Assembly: GCA_963665155.2 (NCBI GenBank)
Contig: CAXXFI010000002.1
Span: 744,001 to 808,000, forward strand
DNA from: UBA1141 sp963665155
GTDB lineage: Bacteria > Chloroflexota > Dehalococcoidia > Lucifugimonadales > UBA3495
Direction: 5' to 3'
Length of the DNA: 64,000 nt
Shown: piece by piece, positions 44,910 to 55,057 of the stretch
Numbering within the stretch: position 1 is the stretch's first letter
How the letters are laid out: each line of letters begins with the position of its first letter
The notes under the pieces: model-generated
Databases searched by the model: none
The model's input: the letters and a program-made list of their open reading frames with translations, nothing else
Told to the model about the DNA's origin: nothing
Translations under genes and position numbers: made by a program

Positions 44910-45806
44910 GAACTCCTAACAAATTGAACTGAGTTAATCTTGGCGCTAGGGGTCGGTTGGCTATATCTTCCCCTTGTGTGGAGGGTAGGCTGATGGCGAA
45001 ACTACTGGTAGATGATGAACTATGGGAATTGATCCAACCCTTATTGCCGGTGCCCATGCCCAGGCGATGGCGCTACCCTGGCCGGAAGCGCCTGCAGAAC
45101 CGTCGGGCACTGACCGGCATCTTGTTCGTCCTTAAGAGTGGCATTCCCTGGGAGATGTTGCCCCAAGAGATGGGGTGTGGCTCGGGGATGACCTGCTGGC
45201 GGCGTCTTCGAGACTGGCAGGAAGTTGGAGTTTGGCAAAACCTTCAAGAAATGTTTCTGGCCAAACTGCGAGAAGCCGACCAGATTGACTGGTCTCGAGC
45301 CGTGGTGGATAGCGCCTCCATCCGGGCGGTTGGCGGAGGGGGAAAACTGGGCCCAATCCCACTGACCGGCGCAAGCCGGGGAGCAAGCACCACCTGATTA
45401 CCGACGCCCAAGGGATCCCTCTGGCCGCCATCTTGACGGGCGCTAACCGTCATGATGTAACTCAGTTGCTACCCTTGGTGAAAGCCATTCCGTCCATTCG
45501 GGGCCAGGTAGGACGTCCACGCCGGAGACCAGCCAAGTTCAGGGAGACCGAGCTTATGACTCGGAACCCCACCGGCAGGCGTTGCGATCGCTGGGGATCG
45601 AGCCGGTCCTGGCCAAACGCCTTACCCAGCGCGGGAGTGGCCTGGGCATCCATCGGTGGGTAGTGGAGCGAACCCTGGCATGGCTGCACCAGTTCCGACG
45701 GCTGCGGGTTCGCTATGAAAGGCGAGCCGACACTCATGAAGCTTTCCTTTCCTTCGGTTGTTCCCTCATCTATTTGACAAGGTCCAAATCAATTTGTTAG
45801 GCGCTC
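44910..45806 (+). mobile_element. IS5-family (IS427-like) insertion sequence
   Basis: Inverted ends share CCTAACAAATTGA: left from 44910 (GAACTCCTAACAAATTGA), right ending 45806 (reverse GAGCGCCTAACAAATTGA). TA flanks both sides (44908-44909, 45807-45808), consistent with a 2-bp target duplication. About 0.9 kb. The transposase is frameshifted twice. The 44591-44909 stretch to its left has no gene. Confidence 0.8.
44993..45800 (+). pseudogene. IS5-family transposase, two frameshifts
   Basis: Starts MAKLLVDDELWELIQPLLPV at ATG 44993 behind GGAGGGTAGGCTG. First catalytic Asp in AVVDSASIRAVGGG; the frame changes near 45340 (AAAA run) into HHLITDAQGIPLAAILTGAN, and again near 45538 into a frame with GIEPVLAKRLTQRGSGLGIH and RWVVERTLAWLHQFRR (catalytic Glu). 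The product cannot be made as a single chain. Confidence 0.85.
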
Positions 45807-45880
45807 TAAAGCAGCTGTCCTATCCACTGGTCGGCATTTCTTACCATGGACGCAAGAGCGGGTAGCATTCCCACCGCAAT

Positions 45881-46276
45881 CTATGGGTTCTCTTCCAGAG
45901 CGCTTATAAAAGCGTCCCTGGGCAAAAAGTAACACCACGTTGGCTCCATGGTCGTAACTGTGGCAGTGCGGGGCAAGCCGTCGATGAGGCTTATTTCGCC
46001 AAAGCTGCTCCCTGGCTGAAGCAAGGCTAGGACCGCCTCGGTCTCCCGGCTTTCCGAGGCTTTGATTACCTTGGCCCGCCCGGACTCTATGATGTACAGG
46101 CCATCCACCGGGTCGTTGTCCCGGATAATATGGCCTTCCAACATATACACCATACGCATGCGAGAAGCCAACGCTTGCCGAGTTTCGGGTTCCAAGTGCT
46201 TGAACAAGTCCACTCGACCCAGCAACTCGACAATGTCTAACCGGTTCTCATTTCCAGGTTCTATAGGCTCAGTCAT
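45881..46276 (-). CDS. Cyclic-nucleotide-binding-domain protein
   Basis: A 131-residue CRP-type sensor domain without a DNA-binding domain: VDLFKHLEPETRQALASRMR, then GLYIIESGRAKVIKAS and the phosphate-binding cassette GSSFGEISLIDGLPRTATVT. ATG 46276 follows GGGGGGCAGGGAC. It can sense cAMP/cGMP-like ligands and may regulate a partner protein. It is not itself able to bind the TGTGA-N6-TCACA site seen at 58.9 kb. Confidence 0.8.
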   Translation of the reverse strand: MTEPIEPGNENRLDIVELLGRVDLFKHLEPETRQALASRMRMVYMLEGHIIRDNDPVDGLYIIESGRAKVIKASESRETEAVLALLQPGSSFGEISLIDGLPRTATVTTMEPTWCYFLPRDAFISALEENP

Positions 46277-46413
46277 GTCCCTGCCCCCCAAGGCACGTTG
46301 GCAGTCGACCGCCCCCTACTCCCAGCCCAGCGTCGCTTTGTCAGTTGCGATTCAAGCAACCTGACGCACATCACCCAATATTGGCAGTCAACTTTTTTTG
46401 CTGAATCAGATGA

Positions 46414-48186
46414 CTATTCTTCAACTATATAAGCGTAGCGGAACCGGGGTACAGTCATGGGGAAAAGGAAGTAGTCCTTCACCTCCGGCTTGAGCAAGGC
46501 ATAGCCACCGTTGCCGTGCCATAGAGGCACCCATGGAGCGTCGTCCATTATCATCTGCTCAATTTGATGATAGGTCTCAAAACGCAATTCCTGGTCCTGC
46601 TCAACCCTGGCTTGCTCCAGTAACGAATCCACAATTGGGTTCGAATATTTAGTGTTGTTGTTGCTGCTCTGGGAGTAGAATAGCCCGTCCAGGAAGTTTT
46701 CGGGGTCTGGATAGTCGGCACTCCAGGCTAGCCCGCCGAACATCTGGAACCGCTTGTCATGAAGGTCCTTCAGGAAAATAGCCCACTCCGTTTGCAGAAT
46801 CTCAATTTCAATACCGAGGTTTTCCTGCCACATTTGAACTATGGCCTCGTTGACTGGTCCGACAGTCGCTCCGAAAGAACCGGGCAGGGTCAAAACGATC
46901 CGTGGCAGATCCTCCAGATTGTCCCCGTATTTGGACTCTCGAAGTAGCTGAAGGGCTTTTTCGGGGTCATATTCATAGCCTGATATATTCGGAGTGTAGC
47001 CCGGTAGCGCCGGAGGCAATATACCCTTTGCTGGCACCACCAAATCCTCAAGCAGTACGGTCGCCAATGTGGCTTTATCCACCGCATAGTTGAGCGCTTG
47101 CCTCACCTTGACGTCGTCGAAAGGCGGCTCGTTGGTATTCATTCCAAAGTAACTGATGTCAAAGCCGGGGGGAGCTTGGATTACGTTTTCGCTCAGCGGG
47201 TTTGCAGGGTCGAGAATGCTTGCTAGGTTGATCAAACCGACCCCGGTCACATGGATTTCATCGTTTTCATACATCAGCAACGAATCGCCGCCGCTTAAAG
47301 AGAAATCTACGCCTGCCAGCTTGGCGGGACCAAGATGGTATCCGTCGAAGCGTTCAAACCTTATGATTTCTCCGGGCGCATGCTCGACCAACCGGAAGGG
47401 ACCGGTGCCATTGGGCTCGGTGAACCACCTCTCGTTTCCTTCGACGTTCTCACGGTCCAGAACAAATGCCGTCGGGTAGGTCATCTTGGAAATAAAAAAC
47501 ACTTTGGGGGCGTCGATGGTTATGGAGAGCGTGTGGTCGTCTATGACCCGAATAGCTGGGATATTATCGGTCCGGCCTTCAATCTTGTCTTGGAAACCTT
47601 CAATGTCACCCAGATATACATCTGCAACCGGTGAAAGAAGAGCCGGGTCGGAAGCCCTCTCCATGGACCACTTGAAGTCTTGAGCGGTCACGGGCTTGCC
47701 GTTGTGGAACGTGGCATCCTCTCTCAAGAAGAACGTATATGTCTTTCCGCCATTACTAATCTCCCAGTCTTTGGCCAAGTCCGGCGCTATCCGAAGGTTC
47801 CTGTCTATCGTTACCAAACCGCCGAATATTTCTACAACGTACAGAGCCGAATCCGAGGAAACAGTCAGGTGCGGGTCCAGGGTCGCCGGTTCCGGGCCCA
47901 ACCTCTGTAATACGGCATCCTCTACAAAGCTCTCTTCAGTAAGTGCTACTGCCGGAGCGACTGTAGGAGCCTCCGTAGGAGTCTCCATAGCCGAGGAATC
48001 GGACCGGGCCGATGGCACAGAGCTAGTGGCTGCGGGCCCGGAAGGGACACTGGTGGCAACGGGAGGGACGGCGGTGAATGTGGGCGCAACTGTAGACTGG
48101 ACCGGCAACACAGTGGACACGGCGTCCGAACCGCACGCAATTCCCACCAACAAAAGGATGAAGCCAAGCAACGAGAAACGCCTCAT
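46414..48186 (-). CDS. ABC transporter substrate-binding lipoprotein, family 5 (peptide/opine type)
   Basis: A 590-residue lipoprotein: signal peptide with LVGIACGSD (lipidated Cys at about residue 18), a Thr/Ala/Pro linker to about residue 80, then the SBP_bac_5 domain: LGPEPATLDPHLTVSSDSAL, DWEISNGGKTYTFFLREDAT and KPVTAQDFKWSMERA. The tail (YHQIEQMIMDDAPWVPLWHG) is typical. It binds peptides or similar solutes outside the membrane for an ABC permease, but no permease gene is adjacent. AGAGAGGTAGC precedes ATG 48186. Confidence 0.9.
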   Translation of the reverse strand: MRRFSLLGFILLLVGIACGSDAVSTVLPVQSTVAPTFTAVPPVATSVPSGPAATSSVPSARSDSSAMETPTEAPTVAPAVALTEESFVEDAVLQRLGPEPATLDPHLTVSSDSALYVVEIFGGLVTIDRNLRIAPDLAKDWEISNGGKTYTFFLREDATFHNGKPVTAQDFKWSMERASDPALLSPVADVYLGDIEGFQDKIEGRTDNIPAIRVIDDHTLSITIDAPKVFFISKMTYPTAFVLDRENVEGNERWFTEPNGTGPFRLVEHAPGEIIRFERFDGYHLGPAKLAGVDFSLSGGDSLLMYENDEIHVTGVGLINLASILDPANPLSENVIQAPPGFDISYFGMNTNEPPFDDVKVRQALNYAVDKATLATVLLEDLVVPAKGILPPALPGYTPNISGYEYDPEKALQLLRESKYGDNLEDLPRIVLTLPGSFGATVGPVNEAIVQMWQENLGIEIEILQTEWAIFLKDLHDKRFQMFGGLAWSADYPDPENFLDGLFYSQSSNNNTKYSNPIVDSLLEQARVEQDQELRFETYHQIEQMIMDDAPWVPLWHGNGGYALLKPEVKDYFLFPMTVPRFRYAYIVEE

Positions 48187-48834
48187 GCTACCTCTCTATT
48201 AATCCGGCCAACGATTCAGGCCGACAAATCCGGCAATATCCATGATAATACCATCCTGGTAACTTGGACTCGTTCGCGGGCTTTGGTTAAATGACGCTAA
48301 CTCTTAGGCTAACTTTTGCGGCTAACTTTTCCGGCTAAAAACCGTCACTTATGTGAGTGTATTGAGGCCCAACGTTGATGTCAATTGTGAGCTAGAGTGC
48401 CCGAAACTTCATGTAGTTACGATCTAGAGCACGATAAGCATCCTTCAGCCGGATTCGGTTCTCAGGGCCACCAGGCACAATCGCCCTCTATATCCTCATT
48501 AATCTAATGCATCATGAGATTAATTTCCTCTACGGATACCCCTAGCCCCAATAATCTGATACTTCGACTGCTCTCTCCGAATTATGGAAAAATCATCTAA
48601 GCAGACATCCTCTACATAGCCATGCACAGAGATTTTCTCTACTTGGTGGCAGAAATCGCTGGCCTGGCTATTCCGGCTCTGGCAATAACATAAGCCTACA
48701 TAGAGTTGATATGGAGGGTTGTTGCGATGGTTGTTGCTCAGAAGAAAACGAGATGTCGGAGATCAAACGGGTGTAATGACTGCGGAACATTGACGTTGGC
48801 TCTGTGGTGAAACGACGCATCCGGGAAGCAAACT
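48187..48834. other. Gene-free stretch
   Basis: No supportable gene in about 650 bp. Short repeated GGCTAACTTTT-type words lie at 48295-48340. A 25-codon frame at 48727 (MVVAQKKTRCRRSNGCNDCG) is preceded by GGAGGG but is too short to call. Confidence 0.5.
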
Positions 48835-48867
48835 GCCCGCTAGGAGAGGAGCCTCAACCTAGCGGGC
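48835..48867 (-). terminator. Hairpin downstream of the TRAP binding-protein gene
   Basis: GCCCGCTAGG and CCTAGCGGGC form a 10-bp perfect stem with a 13-nt loop. It lies 70 bp after the stop of the gene read on the minus strand. A second stem (GATGGGAAT/ATTCCCATC, 48875-48911) stands between. The T-run is poor, so terminator function is probable, not certain. Confidence 0.55.
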
Positions 48868-48937
48868 GCGCAAAGATGGGAATGATCCTGGGAGAACAAT
48901 TAATTCCCATCCCGGAGTAGCTAACCTATGATCTACT

Positions 48938-50380
48938 TTAGTCACTGATAGTGATCGGGGCCTCCACCACAGTGCCATCTAGCTCGACTCGAATGCCGAT
49001 CCGTGGCCCTACCTTCTCATTGAAGATTTTGATTATGGGCTGGTCTCCCCCACCGACCCGCTTGACCCAGTTCGGCACCACGCGGTCCATGGTGGCGGCG
49101 TTGACGGCGGCCGTGACCTCTGGGGAGAACTCCACAAACTCGCTGCCTGCGTTGGTGTTTACCAAGAGCCCCATATCGTTCTGGACGCCCACCAACCGCA
49201 GCGCCTCCAGCTCGTCCTTGGCGCCTTCTTCAATTAGGATCTGTTGCAGGTCGGGTGGCAGCTCCTCCCAGACCTTCTTGCTCATGATGACGTTGAAGGC
49301 CTCCATGTTGAGTAGAGGGCCGGTTATGTAATCGGTTACCTCGTACCACCGCTGCCCGAACCCTGCGTTGGCGCCGGAGATTGCGCCGTCCAGGATACCA
49401 CGCTCCAGGCCGGTGTAGACCTCGGAGAAGGCTATGAATTGGGCATCGGCACCCATGCCTTCGGCAAAGTCGGAGAAGGCCGTACCGGGGGTGCGGATCT
49501 TTAACCCTTCGTAGTCTTCCGGGGTATTCAAGGCCTTCTTGGACCACAAGTAAACGTCGATCCCCGAGCCCCAACTGCGAAATATGACCTTCCCGCCTCC
49601 CGTCTCCTCCTCCAGTATCCGTTCTATGTCCGGAATTAAGGCGAAGAATACATTGAACTGGGTTTCCCTATCTGGGTATAGGTTCCACATGTAGATGATA
49701 TCCATACCAGGCAATTCCCCGCCTATGTACGCGGGTACCATTGTGGCCAAGTCCAATGTCCCGTCTTCGACCAGGGCCAAGCTGTCGGGACCGGCTATGC
49801 CCAACTCGGGGAAGGACACGGACTCCATCGTTAACTGCCCATTGGTGCGCTCCAGCACGTTGGGGTGCGTGTAGGTGTCGGACAACTTGCAGAAGAGCAG
49901 GGCGCGGTTGATGCACACTGATTGAATTTTAATATCTAGATTTGTACTTACCAATTCGGTGGGGTTGGTGAGGTTCGCTTTCTCCAGCAGGCTCTTGTAG
50001 TAATCTGACTCGTAAATAAACAGGTGCTCCTGCAGGGAGCCCAGGGGCACGTTGCCGTCCAAATCTCCCTGGTCTTTGGTGATTGCCGGCCCTACCAGCT
50101 GGCTCAGGTCACCTACGTATATTGCGCCCGGGCCGCCCGCGTGTTCCGCGGCGTAGGCCAGCAGTTCAGGGGATACGGCATCTGCGGCAGGGGCCGTCGT
50201 CGCGGCTGGCACTGTCGTTGCCGCTGGGGCTGTCGTCGCTGGAGCGGTAGTCGCCACGGGGGCTGTCGTCGCCGCTGGCGGCGCAGTAGTCGCCGCTGGG
50301 ACAGCCGTCGGGTCGCTGCCGCAAGCCAGGATTACCAAAAGTATGATACCTATGAGTCCGGACAACAAATATTTTCGCAT
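48938..50380 (-). CDS. TRAP transporter solute-binding lipoprotein (DctP family)
   Basis: A 480-residue lipoprotein: MRKYLLSGLIGIILLVILAC (lipidated Cys20), a linker of Ala/Thr/Pro repeats (PAATTAPPAATTAPVATTAP) to about residue 65, then the DctP domain: ELGIAGPDSLALVEDGTLDL, SKKALNTPEDYEGLKIRTPG, VYTGLERGILDGAISG, EAFNVIMSKKVWEELPPD. It binds carboxylates or similar solutes for a TRAP permease, not seen here. ATG 50380 follows AAGGAGCGTATCC; the open frame to 50461 is ignored. Confidence 0.85.
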   Translation of the reverse strand: MRKYLLSGLIGIILLVILACGSDPTAVPAATTAPPAATTAPVATTAPATTAPAATTVPAATTAPAADAVSPELLAYAAEHAGGPGAIYVGDLSQLVGPAITKDQGDLDGNVPLGSLQEHLFIYESDYYKSLLEKANLTNPTELVSTNLDIKIQSVCINRALLFCKLSDTYTHPNVLERTNGQLTMESVSFPELGIAGPDSLALVEDGTLDLATMVPAYIGGELPGMDIIYMWNLYPDRETQFNVFFALIPDIERILEEETGGGKVIFRSWGSGIDVYLWSKKALNTPEDYEGLKIRTPGTAFSDFAEGMGADAQFIAFSEVYTGLERGILDGAISGANAGFGQRWYEVTDYITGPLLNMEAFNVIMSKKVWEELPPDLQQILIEEGAKDELEALRLVGVQNDMGLLVNTNAGSEFVEFSPEVTAAVNAATMDRVVPNWVKRVGGGDQPIIKIFNEKVGPRIGIRVELDGTVVEAPITISD

Positions 50381-50506
50381 GGATACGCTCCTTAAGCCGG
50401 AATTTCCCAGATGGCACGTGGTTGTTTCATCAACAACGCAACATTTATGGATAGCGCGCATTTTAAGTCGACTGTATTTAAGTCGACTGTACTACGATAC
50501 GGTTTC

Positions 50507-50671
50507 CAAATGCTGATTTGGGGTATTACCCTACCCTTTATGCGTAATAGCCTACTCTTTATGGGTTCCTACCCTACCCTTCACTCCGTGCGGTTGTCAA
50601 ATGCTGGCATGGGGTATTACCCTACCTTTTGCGCTTAATAGCCTACTCTTTATGGGTTCTTACCCTACCCT
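50507..50671. repeat. Two diverged copies of a roughly 74-bp repeat
   Basis: Copy 1 starts at 50507 and copy 2 at 50598. Both contain GGGTATTACCCTACC, AATAGCCTACTCTTTATGGG and TTC/TTACCCTACCC. Each therefore has GGGTA and TACCC inversions that could fold. They lie upstream of the TRAP gene (minus strand), about 130-290 bp before its start, and may be regulatory. Two TTAAGTCGACTGTA words occur at 50463-50492. The rest of 50462-50871 holds no gene. Confidence 0.6.
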
Positions 50672-50871
50672 CAGCCGGGAATCCCCAGATGAAACTTGCT
50701 TTCTTGGGAAAGGTGTTCTCTGGGATGGAGCCAACTAAATTTCCGCTTTCACAGAACGTCAATTGATCCCCCTTCACCAAAATTCCCGCTCTCCTAGGAA
50801 AACTGACACACTGATTGGCGCAAAAATGCAGAATCTCCGGGATCCAGCCCAAGTTTCTCCCTAAGGACGGG

Positions 50872-51525
50872 CTATTTGGTCGCAACGGCCCCGTTGCTGA
50901 CACCTATGTTCCCTCTCCCACATTGGGCTAGCCGAGGACCCGGCGAAGCCGGCCAATTCGTTCCAGTATTCCACCCAGCATTTATTCCACCCAGCATTTC
51001 CACCCAGCATTTATTCCACCCAGCATTTATTCCACCCAGCATTTCCCTGCTTACCAACTCCTCAGCCATTTCAAATACCAGTCTTCTGGCATGGCGCACT
51101 AACCGACCACCGGTCTTAATCATTCTGGTATGCAGACTGGTTAGGGTCCAGCGCTGTATCGCCTCCGGTAAGGCCCACCTGCGCATGAAGTTGCCCAGGT
51201 TGTAGGCCAGGATGAACAACCGTAGGTTCACCTGGTTGGCCACGAACTTGTGCCAAGACAATCGGGTCCAGTTCAGAACGTGTTTCCCTTTTCTTATCCA
51301 TTGCTCCGCCGTCCCTTGGCCGTTGTAAGAGCGGGCTATCCCTAAATCTGGATAGCTCAGATTGGTGACGATGGAGCCCACTCTGGGTAACGGTTCTCCC
51401 TGGTGCCACTCCACCTTGGCTACCACTCTTCGGGATACATCCCAGCTCTGGGCCTGGTAGCCGAAGTCATGATAAGAGGCGATGGGTTTTCGGGAAGTCC
51501 ACTCGGTAGGCCATATGAGGAGGTG
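50872..51525 (-). pseudogene. IS1380-family transposase, C-terminal third
   Basis: The minus strand reads LLIWPTEWTSRKPIASYHDF, then QGTAEQWIRKGKHVLNWTRL, LSWHKFVANQVNLRLFILAY and NFMRRWALPEAIQRWTLTSL, the conserved end of IS1380 transposases. After SREMLGGI the frame runs into a short tandem repeat coding MLGGINAGWN-type units (a 15-bp ATTCCACCCAGCATT family at 50970-51050). The N-terminal two thirds are missing. A related tail is at 10599-10781. Confidence 0.8.
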
Positions 51526-51530
51526 CGTTA

Positions 51531-51949
51531 TCTAAGTCAAACCAGGTTGGTTATGGAGTAATCATAGCGTTACCAAAGTAAAAGGCCACTTGATTAGGCG
51601 ATAGATCAAATCAGTTAGCCGAATTACAGATCAGAGTTTTCAGCCATATGGGAAATGTGGGATTAGATTTCCGAATACCTCGTAGCGTCGCCTGCCCACC
51701 GCCTTAACCTATCGCTAGTTCAAATGGCGGACTCCAACACAGTTGGCCTAAACAACTACGAAAAATCGCCACATCCTTGCTCTAACGGTCGTTGGCCGTC
51801 GCCTGTGTTAACATGGCGGCGAGAACGGCAAGGCACAACCCGCAAGGAACAGAATGAGTGCCCTTAACCGGTATCGGTCACCGGGATTGGTCAATTCGCT
51901 ACCGACCGAGCCCGTGGGGCACAGACTCGTGACGTCAGGAGGAAGAACG
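51531..51949. other. Gene-free stretch before the HpaB-type gene
   Basis: AT-rich, no gene seen. It presumably holds the promoter of the hydroxylase gene. Confidence 0.5.
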
Positions 51950-53404
51950 ATGCCGATACGAACTGGACAGGAATACATTGACGGGCTCAAGGAACACCCG
52001 AGGGAAGTGTGGATTTGTGGCGAGCGTGTTAAAGATGTGACCACCCATCCTGCACTCAAAAACGGCGTCAAGTCGGTGGCGGCTCTTTACGATATGCAAA
52101 ATGACCCTGCGCTGCGAGACGAAATGACCTACACGTCTCCAACAACCGGAGACCCGGTAGGGCTTTCTTTCCTGATTCCTAAGAGCGTGGATGACCTTGT
52201 GCGGCGGCGCAACATGATGGAGAACTGGGCTTGGGCCAGTTGTGGAATGATGGGGCGCTCGCCCGACTTCCTCAACGCCATCTTCGCCGCTTGGGCCGGG
52301 GCTGGAGATTACTTCGCCCAGGACCGCCCCGAGTTCAAAACCAACATGATCAATTATTACGAATACATCCGAGAGAATGACCTGGCCCTGACTCACGCCT
52401 TGGTGAACCTGCAAAGGAGCCGCGACACCACTCCCAACGATACTCTCACCGATGAGGTGGCCTTGACCGTCGTGCGGGAGACCGACGCCGGGATCGTGGT
52501 GCGAGGCAGCCGGGTATTGGCTACCCTTGGACCAATCTCCGATGAAATTGCCATGTACCCCGTCGGCACCCACCGTTTGAGCGAAAAAGCCCAGCGCCAG
52601 TCATTCTCCTTTTCCATCCCCTGCGACACGCCCGGCTTGAAGTTCCTATGCCGGGAAAGCCTGGATCAAGGCCGCTCCCACTTCGACCACCCCTTGGGTT
52701 CCCGTTTCGATGAGATGGATGCTACGGTTTTCTTCGACAATGTATTCGTTCCCTGGGAGCGCGTCTTTTTGCTGGGGGACGTGGAACTGTGCAACAACTA
52801 TGGCGAGGCAACCCAGTCCAATGCCCATACCGGGCACCAGATCTTGACCCGTTGCGTGGTAAAGGCCGAGTTTATCCTGGGGCTGGCGGACCTAGTGGTT
52901 CAGACCTTGGGCACCGGCACCCTGCCTCATGTGCAAGAGCGGGTTTCCGAGATGATTACCCACTGTGAGCTTATGAGAGCTTGTCTTCGGGCTGCCGAGG
53001 CCGATGGCGTTCCCAACAAGTGGGGCTTTACGTCTCCAGCCATTGGGCCACTGCTTGCGGGCCGGACCCTGTTTGGGCGAACGGTTTACCCCAGGATGGT
53101 GGAAATCATCCAACTTCTGAGTACCAGCAGTCTTATGGTGCTACCCTCGGACACCGATTTTGACACCGAATTGGCCCCGGAGGTTAACCATTATCTGGCA
53201 ACCGACACCACCAACGCCCGGGACCGGGCCCAACTGTTCCACTTAGCCTGGGACGTGGCGTGCAGCTCCTTTAGCGGACGGCAGGTCTTGTACGAGCGTA
53301 TGTTCGGAGGAGACCCGGTGCGGAATGCCATAATCCTATTCAACAACTACAACCGTGATCATCTAAAGCAGCGGGTGCTCGACTTCTTGGGTTCGGATGC
53401 CTGA
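51950..53404 (+). CDS. 4-hydroxyphenylacetate 3-hydroxylase family oxygenase (HpaB-like)
   Basis: ATG 51950 follows GGAGGAAGAACG and gives MPIRTGQEYIDGLKEHPREV, the usual family start; 484 residues. Typical segments are FLIPKSVDDLVRRRNMMENW, MGRSPDFLNA, LVNLQRSRDTTPND, TDAGIVVRGSRVLATLGPIS and DATVFFDNVFVPWERVFLLG, with the C-terminal DSS-like end LFNNYNRDHLKQRVLDFLG. HpaB enzymes hydroxylate phenols using FADH2 delivered by a reductase (HpaC); no reductase is adjacent. SAR202-type bacteria carry many such genes, where wide substrate range is suspected. The substrate cannot be told. Confidence 0.9.
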   Translation: MPIRTGQEYIDGLKEHPREVWICGERVKDVTTHPALKNGVKSVAALYDMQNDPALRDEMTYTSPTTGDPVGLSFLIPKSVDDLVRRRNMMENWAWASCGMMGRSPDFLNAIFAAWAGAGDYFAQDRPEFKTNMINYYEYIRENDLALTHALVNLQRSRDTTPNDTLTDEVALTVVRETDAGIVVRGSRVLATLGPISDEIAMYPVGTHRLSEKAQRQSFSFSIPCDTPGLKFLCRESLDQGRSHFDHPLGSRFDEMDATVFFDNVFVPWERVFLLGDVELCNNYGEATQSNAHTGHQILTRCVVKAEFILGLADLVVQTLGTGTLPHVQERVSEMITHCELMRACLRAAEADGVPNKWGFTSPAIGPLLAGRTLFGRTVYPRMVEIIQLLSTSSLMVLPSDTDFDTELAPEVNHYLATDTTNARDRAQLFHLAWDVACSSFSGRQVLYERMFGGDPVRNAIILFNNYNRDHLKQRVLDFLGSDA

Positions 53405-53494
53405 CGGGCAAGCCAAACCACTGTTACCTATAGCAACAAGAATTGCCACTCTCCTGAGTTTTGGACATTCCACCCGCTCGAGAGAGGCGGTGGG

Positions 53495-55057
53495 TCAGTC
53501 CGCTGGCTCGGGAATCGCAGTTGCCCCAGCAGGTTGCTGGGCCTCTTTGGGTCTGGACTTCCGGAGGAATACAGCCGGAATCAAGGCCGCTAAGGCCATG
53601 AAAGCGATTATCAAGAAGACATCGTTGTATGCGGAGACCGATGCTTGGCGCTCTACGATCCCGCTAAGAGCTTGGACGGCACTCTGTTTAGCCACCTCCC
53701 CAGGAATGCCCAATTGGGTGGCGACACTTTCCAAATTGGACAACACCTGTATTGCGCCTATCGAGTCCGGAGTAACCGTCTGCGCCAGAGAGCTGAAATG
53801 AAAGGCCTGCCGAGTCTGCAAGATTGTGGCCAATGTCGCAATGCCAAGGGCTGGAAACAGTTGGCGGACGACTTGGGTCAAAGCAGAGGCCCGAACTACC
53901 TGGGCTGGCGAGAATTCGCTTAGCGTCAGGGTGAAAGTGGGCAAGATTATCAACTCCAGGCTGAGCCCTCGCAGCATGAGGAGCTTGACCAAATCCCAAT
54001 CGCTGGTTGTCACATCCAAACTGTTCAGTTTGAACATGGTATAAGCCAGGCCGAGGAGCCCTGGAATCAGCAGAGGCCTCGGCCCGAATCTATCATATAG
54101 CCGACCCACCAGCGGCAAGGCAATCACCATAACCACCGCTTCCGGAATGAGCAGTATCCCCGTTTGTATCGGGCTTAGCCCCCGCACGTTCTGCAAAAAC
54201 AGAGGTAGCAAAAACAGCCCAGCGGTGAAGATTGTCGCCGCTATGAAGTAGACCGTGGCCGCTTGAGCGTAGGTCCGGTTGAGGAAGATTCTCAAGTCCA
54301 GCAAGGGCACCTTCACCTGTAGCTCGACGTAGACCCAGGCAATGATCGCTACGGCGGATAAAAGAAACAAGCCTAATACGCTGGTTGCTGTCCAACCGTC
54401 CTGGGACACACGGGTCAGGGCCAGCAGCAGCGAGCAGAACCCAACGCCAGCGAGAATGAACCCCTTGTAGTCAAAAGTTATCGTTGGGTTCCTATCCGTT
54501 TCCCGGAGAAGCCACCTGGCCATCACCACACCCGCAATACCGACGGGCACATTTATGAAGAATACCCACCGCCAGCTTAGCGTCTCCACGAAATAACCGC
54601 TCAGGATTGGGCCAACCATGGGCGCCAGCAGCATTGGGGCAGCGGCCAGGGAAAGCATGAATCCTTGCTCCTCCCGGGATACTGTCCGAAACATGAGGGC
54701 CATACCCAAAGGCATGGTGATGCCACCAGCGAGGCCTTGGACGATGCGGAAAAAGATCAGTGAGTTGATATCCCAGGCCAGTCCGCACAATAAGGACCCT
54801 AAAGTGAAGCCAGCGACCGAAAGGGTGTAGGCCTGCTTGGTGCCCAAGCGGTCCGCAAGGTAGCCGGTGGTGGGAATTACCAGGGCTAGGGCCAGAAGGT
54901 ACATCGATATAACGAGTTGCGCCCTGTCTAGGCTGGCGCTGAAGGCATCCATGATGGCAGGCAAGGCTACGTTTACCACCGTGGTGTCCAGCACCACCAT
55001 GAAAATGCCGAACACCACGACGGCCAGGACGCTCCACTTGTAGGCAATGCCACGCAC
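53495..55057 (-). CDS. MFS transporter, DHA2 (EmrB/QacA) family
   Basis: A 520-residue protein with 14 predicted helices, starting FMVVLDTTVVNVALPAIMDA (the L-D-T-T-V-V-N-V-A-L-P motif of DHA2 pumps), followed by ISMYLLALALVIPTTGYLAD and RLGTKQAY (motif A) and GIAGVVMARWLL (motif C region). The family exports drugs or metabolites by proton antiport. GTG 55057 follows AAGGAGATAGCGGTCA. Its stop lies 91 bp from the stop of the convergent HpaB gene. The 405 bp to its right hold no gene. Confidence 0.9.
   Translation of the reverse strand: MRGIAYKWSVLAVVVFGIFMVVLDTTVVNVALPAIMDAFSASLDRAQLVISMYLLALALVIPTTGYLADRLGTKQAYTLSVAGFTLGSLLCGLAWDINSLIFFRIVQGLAGGITMPLGMALMFRTVSREEQGFMLSLAAAPMLLAPMVGPILSGYFVETLSWRWVFFINVPVGIAGVVMARWLLRETDRNPTITFDYKGFILAGVGFCSLLLALTRVSQDGWTATSVLGLFLLSAVAIIAWVYVELQVKVPLLDLRIFLNRTYAQAATVYFIAATIFTAGLFLLPLFLQNVRGLSPIQTGILLIPEAVVMVIALPLVGRLYDRFGPRPLLIPGLLGLAYTMFKLNSLDVTTSDWDLVKLLMLRGLSLELIILPTFTLTLSEFSPAQVVRASALTQVVRQLFPALGIATLATILQTRQAFHFSSLAQTVTPDSIGAIQVLSNLESVATQLGIPGEVAKQSAVQALSGIVERQASVSAYNDVFLIIAFMALAALIPAVFLRKSRPKEAQQPAGATAIPEPAD

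Noticed and set aside
48727..48810. 25-codon Cys-rich ORF
   Set aside because: It has a ribosome-binding G-run but is too short and unlike anything known to be called a gene.
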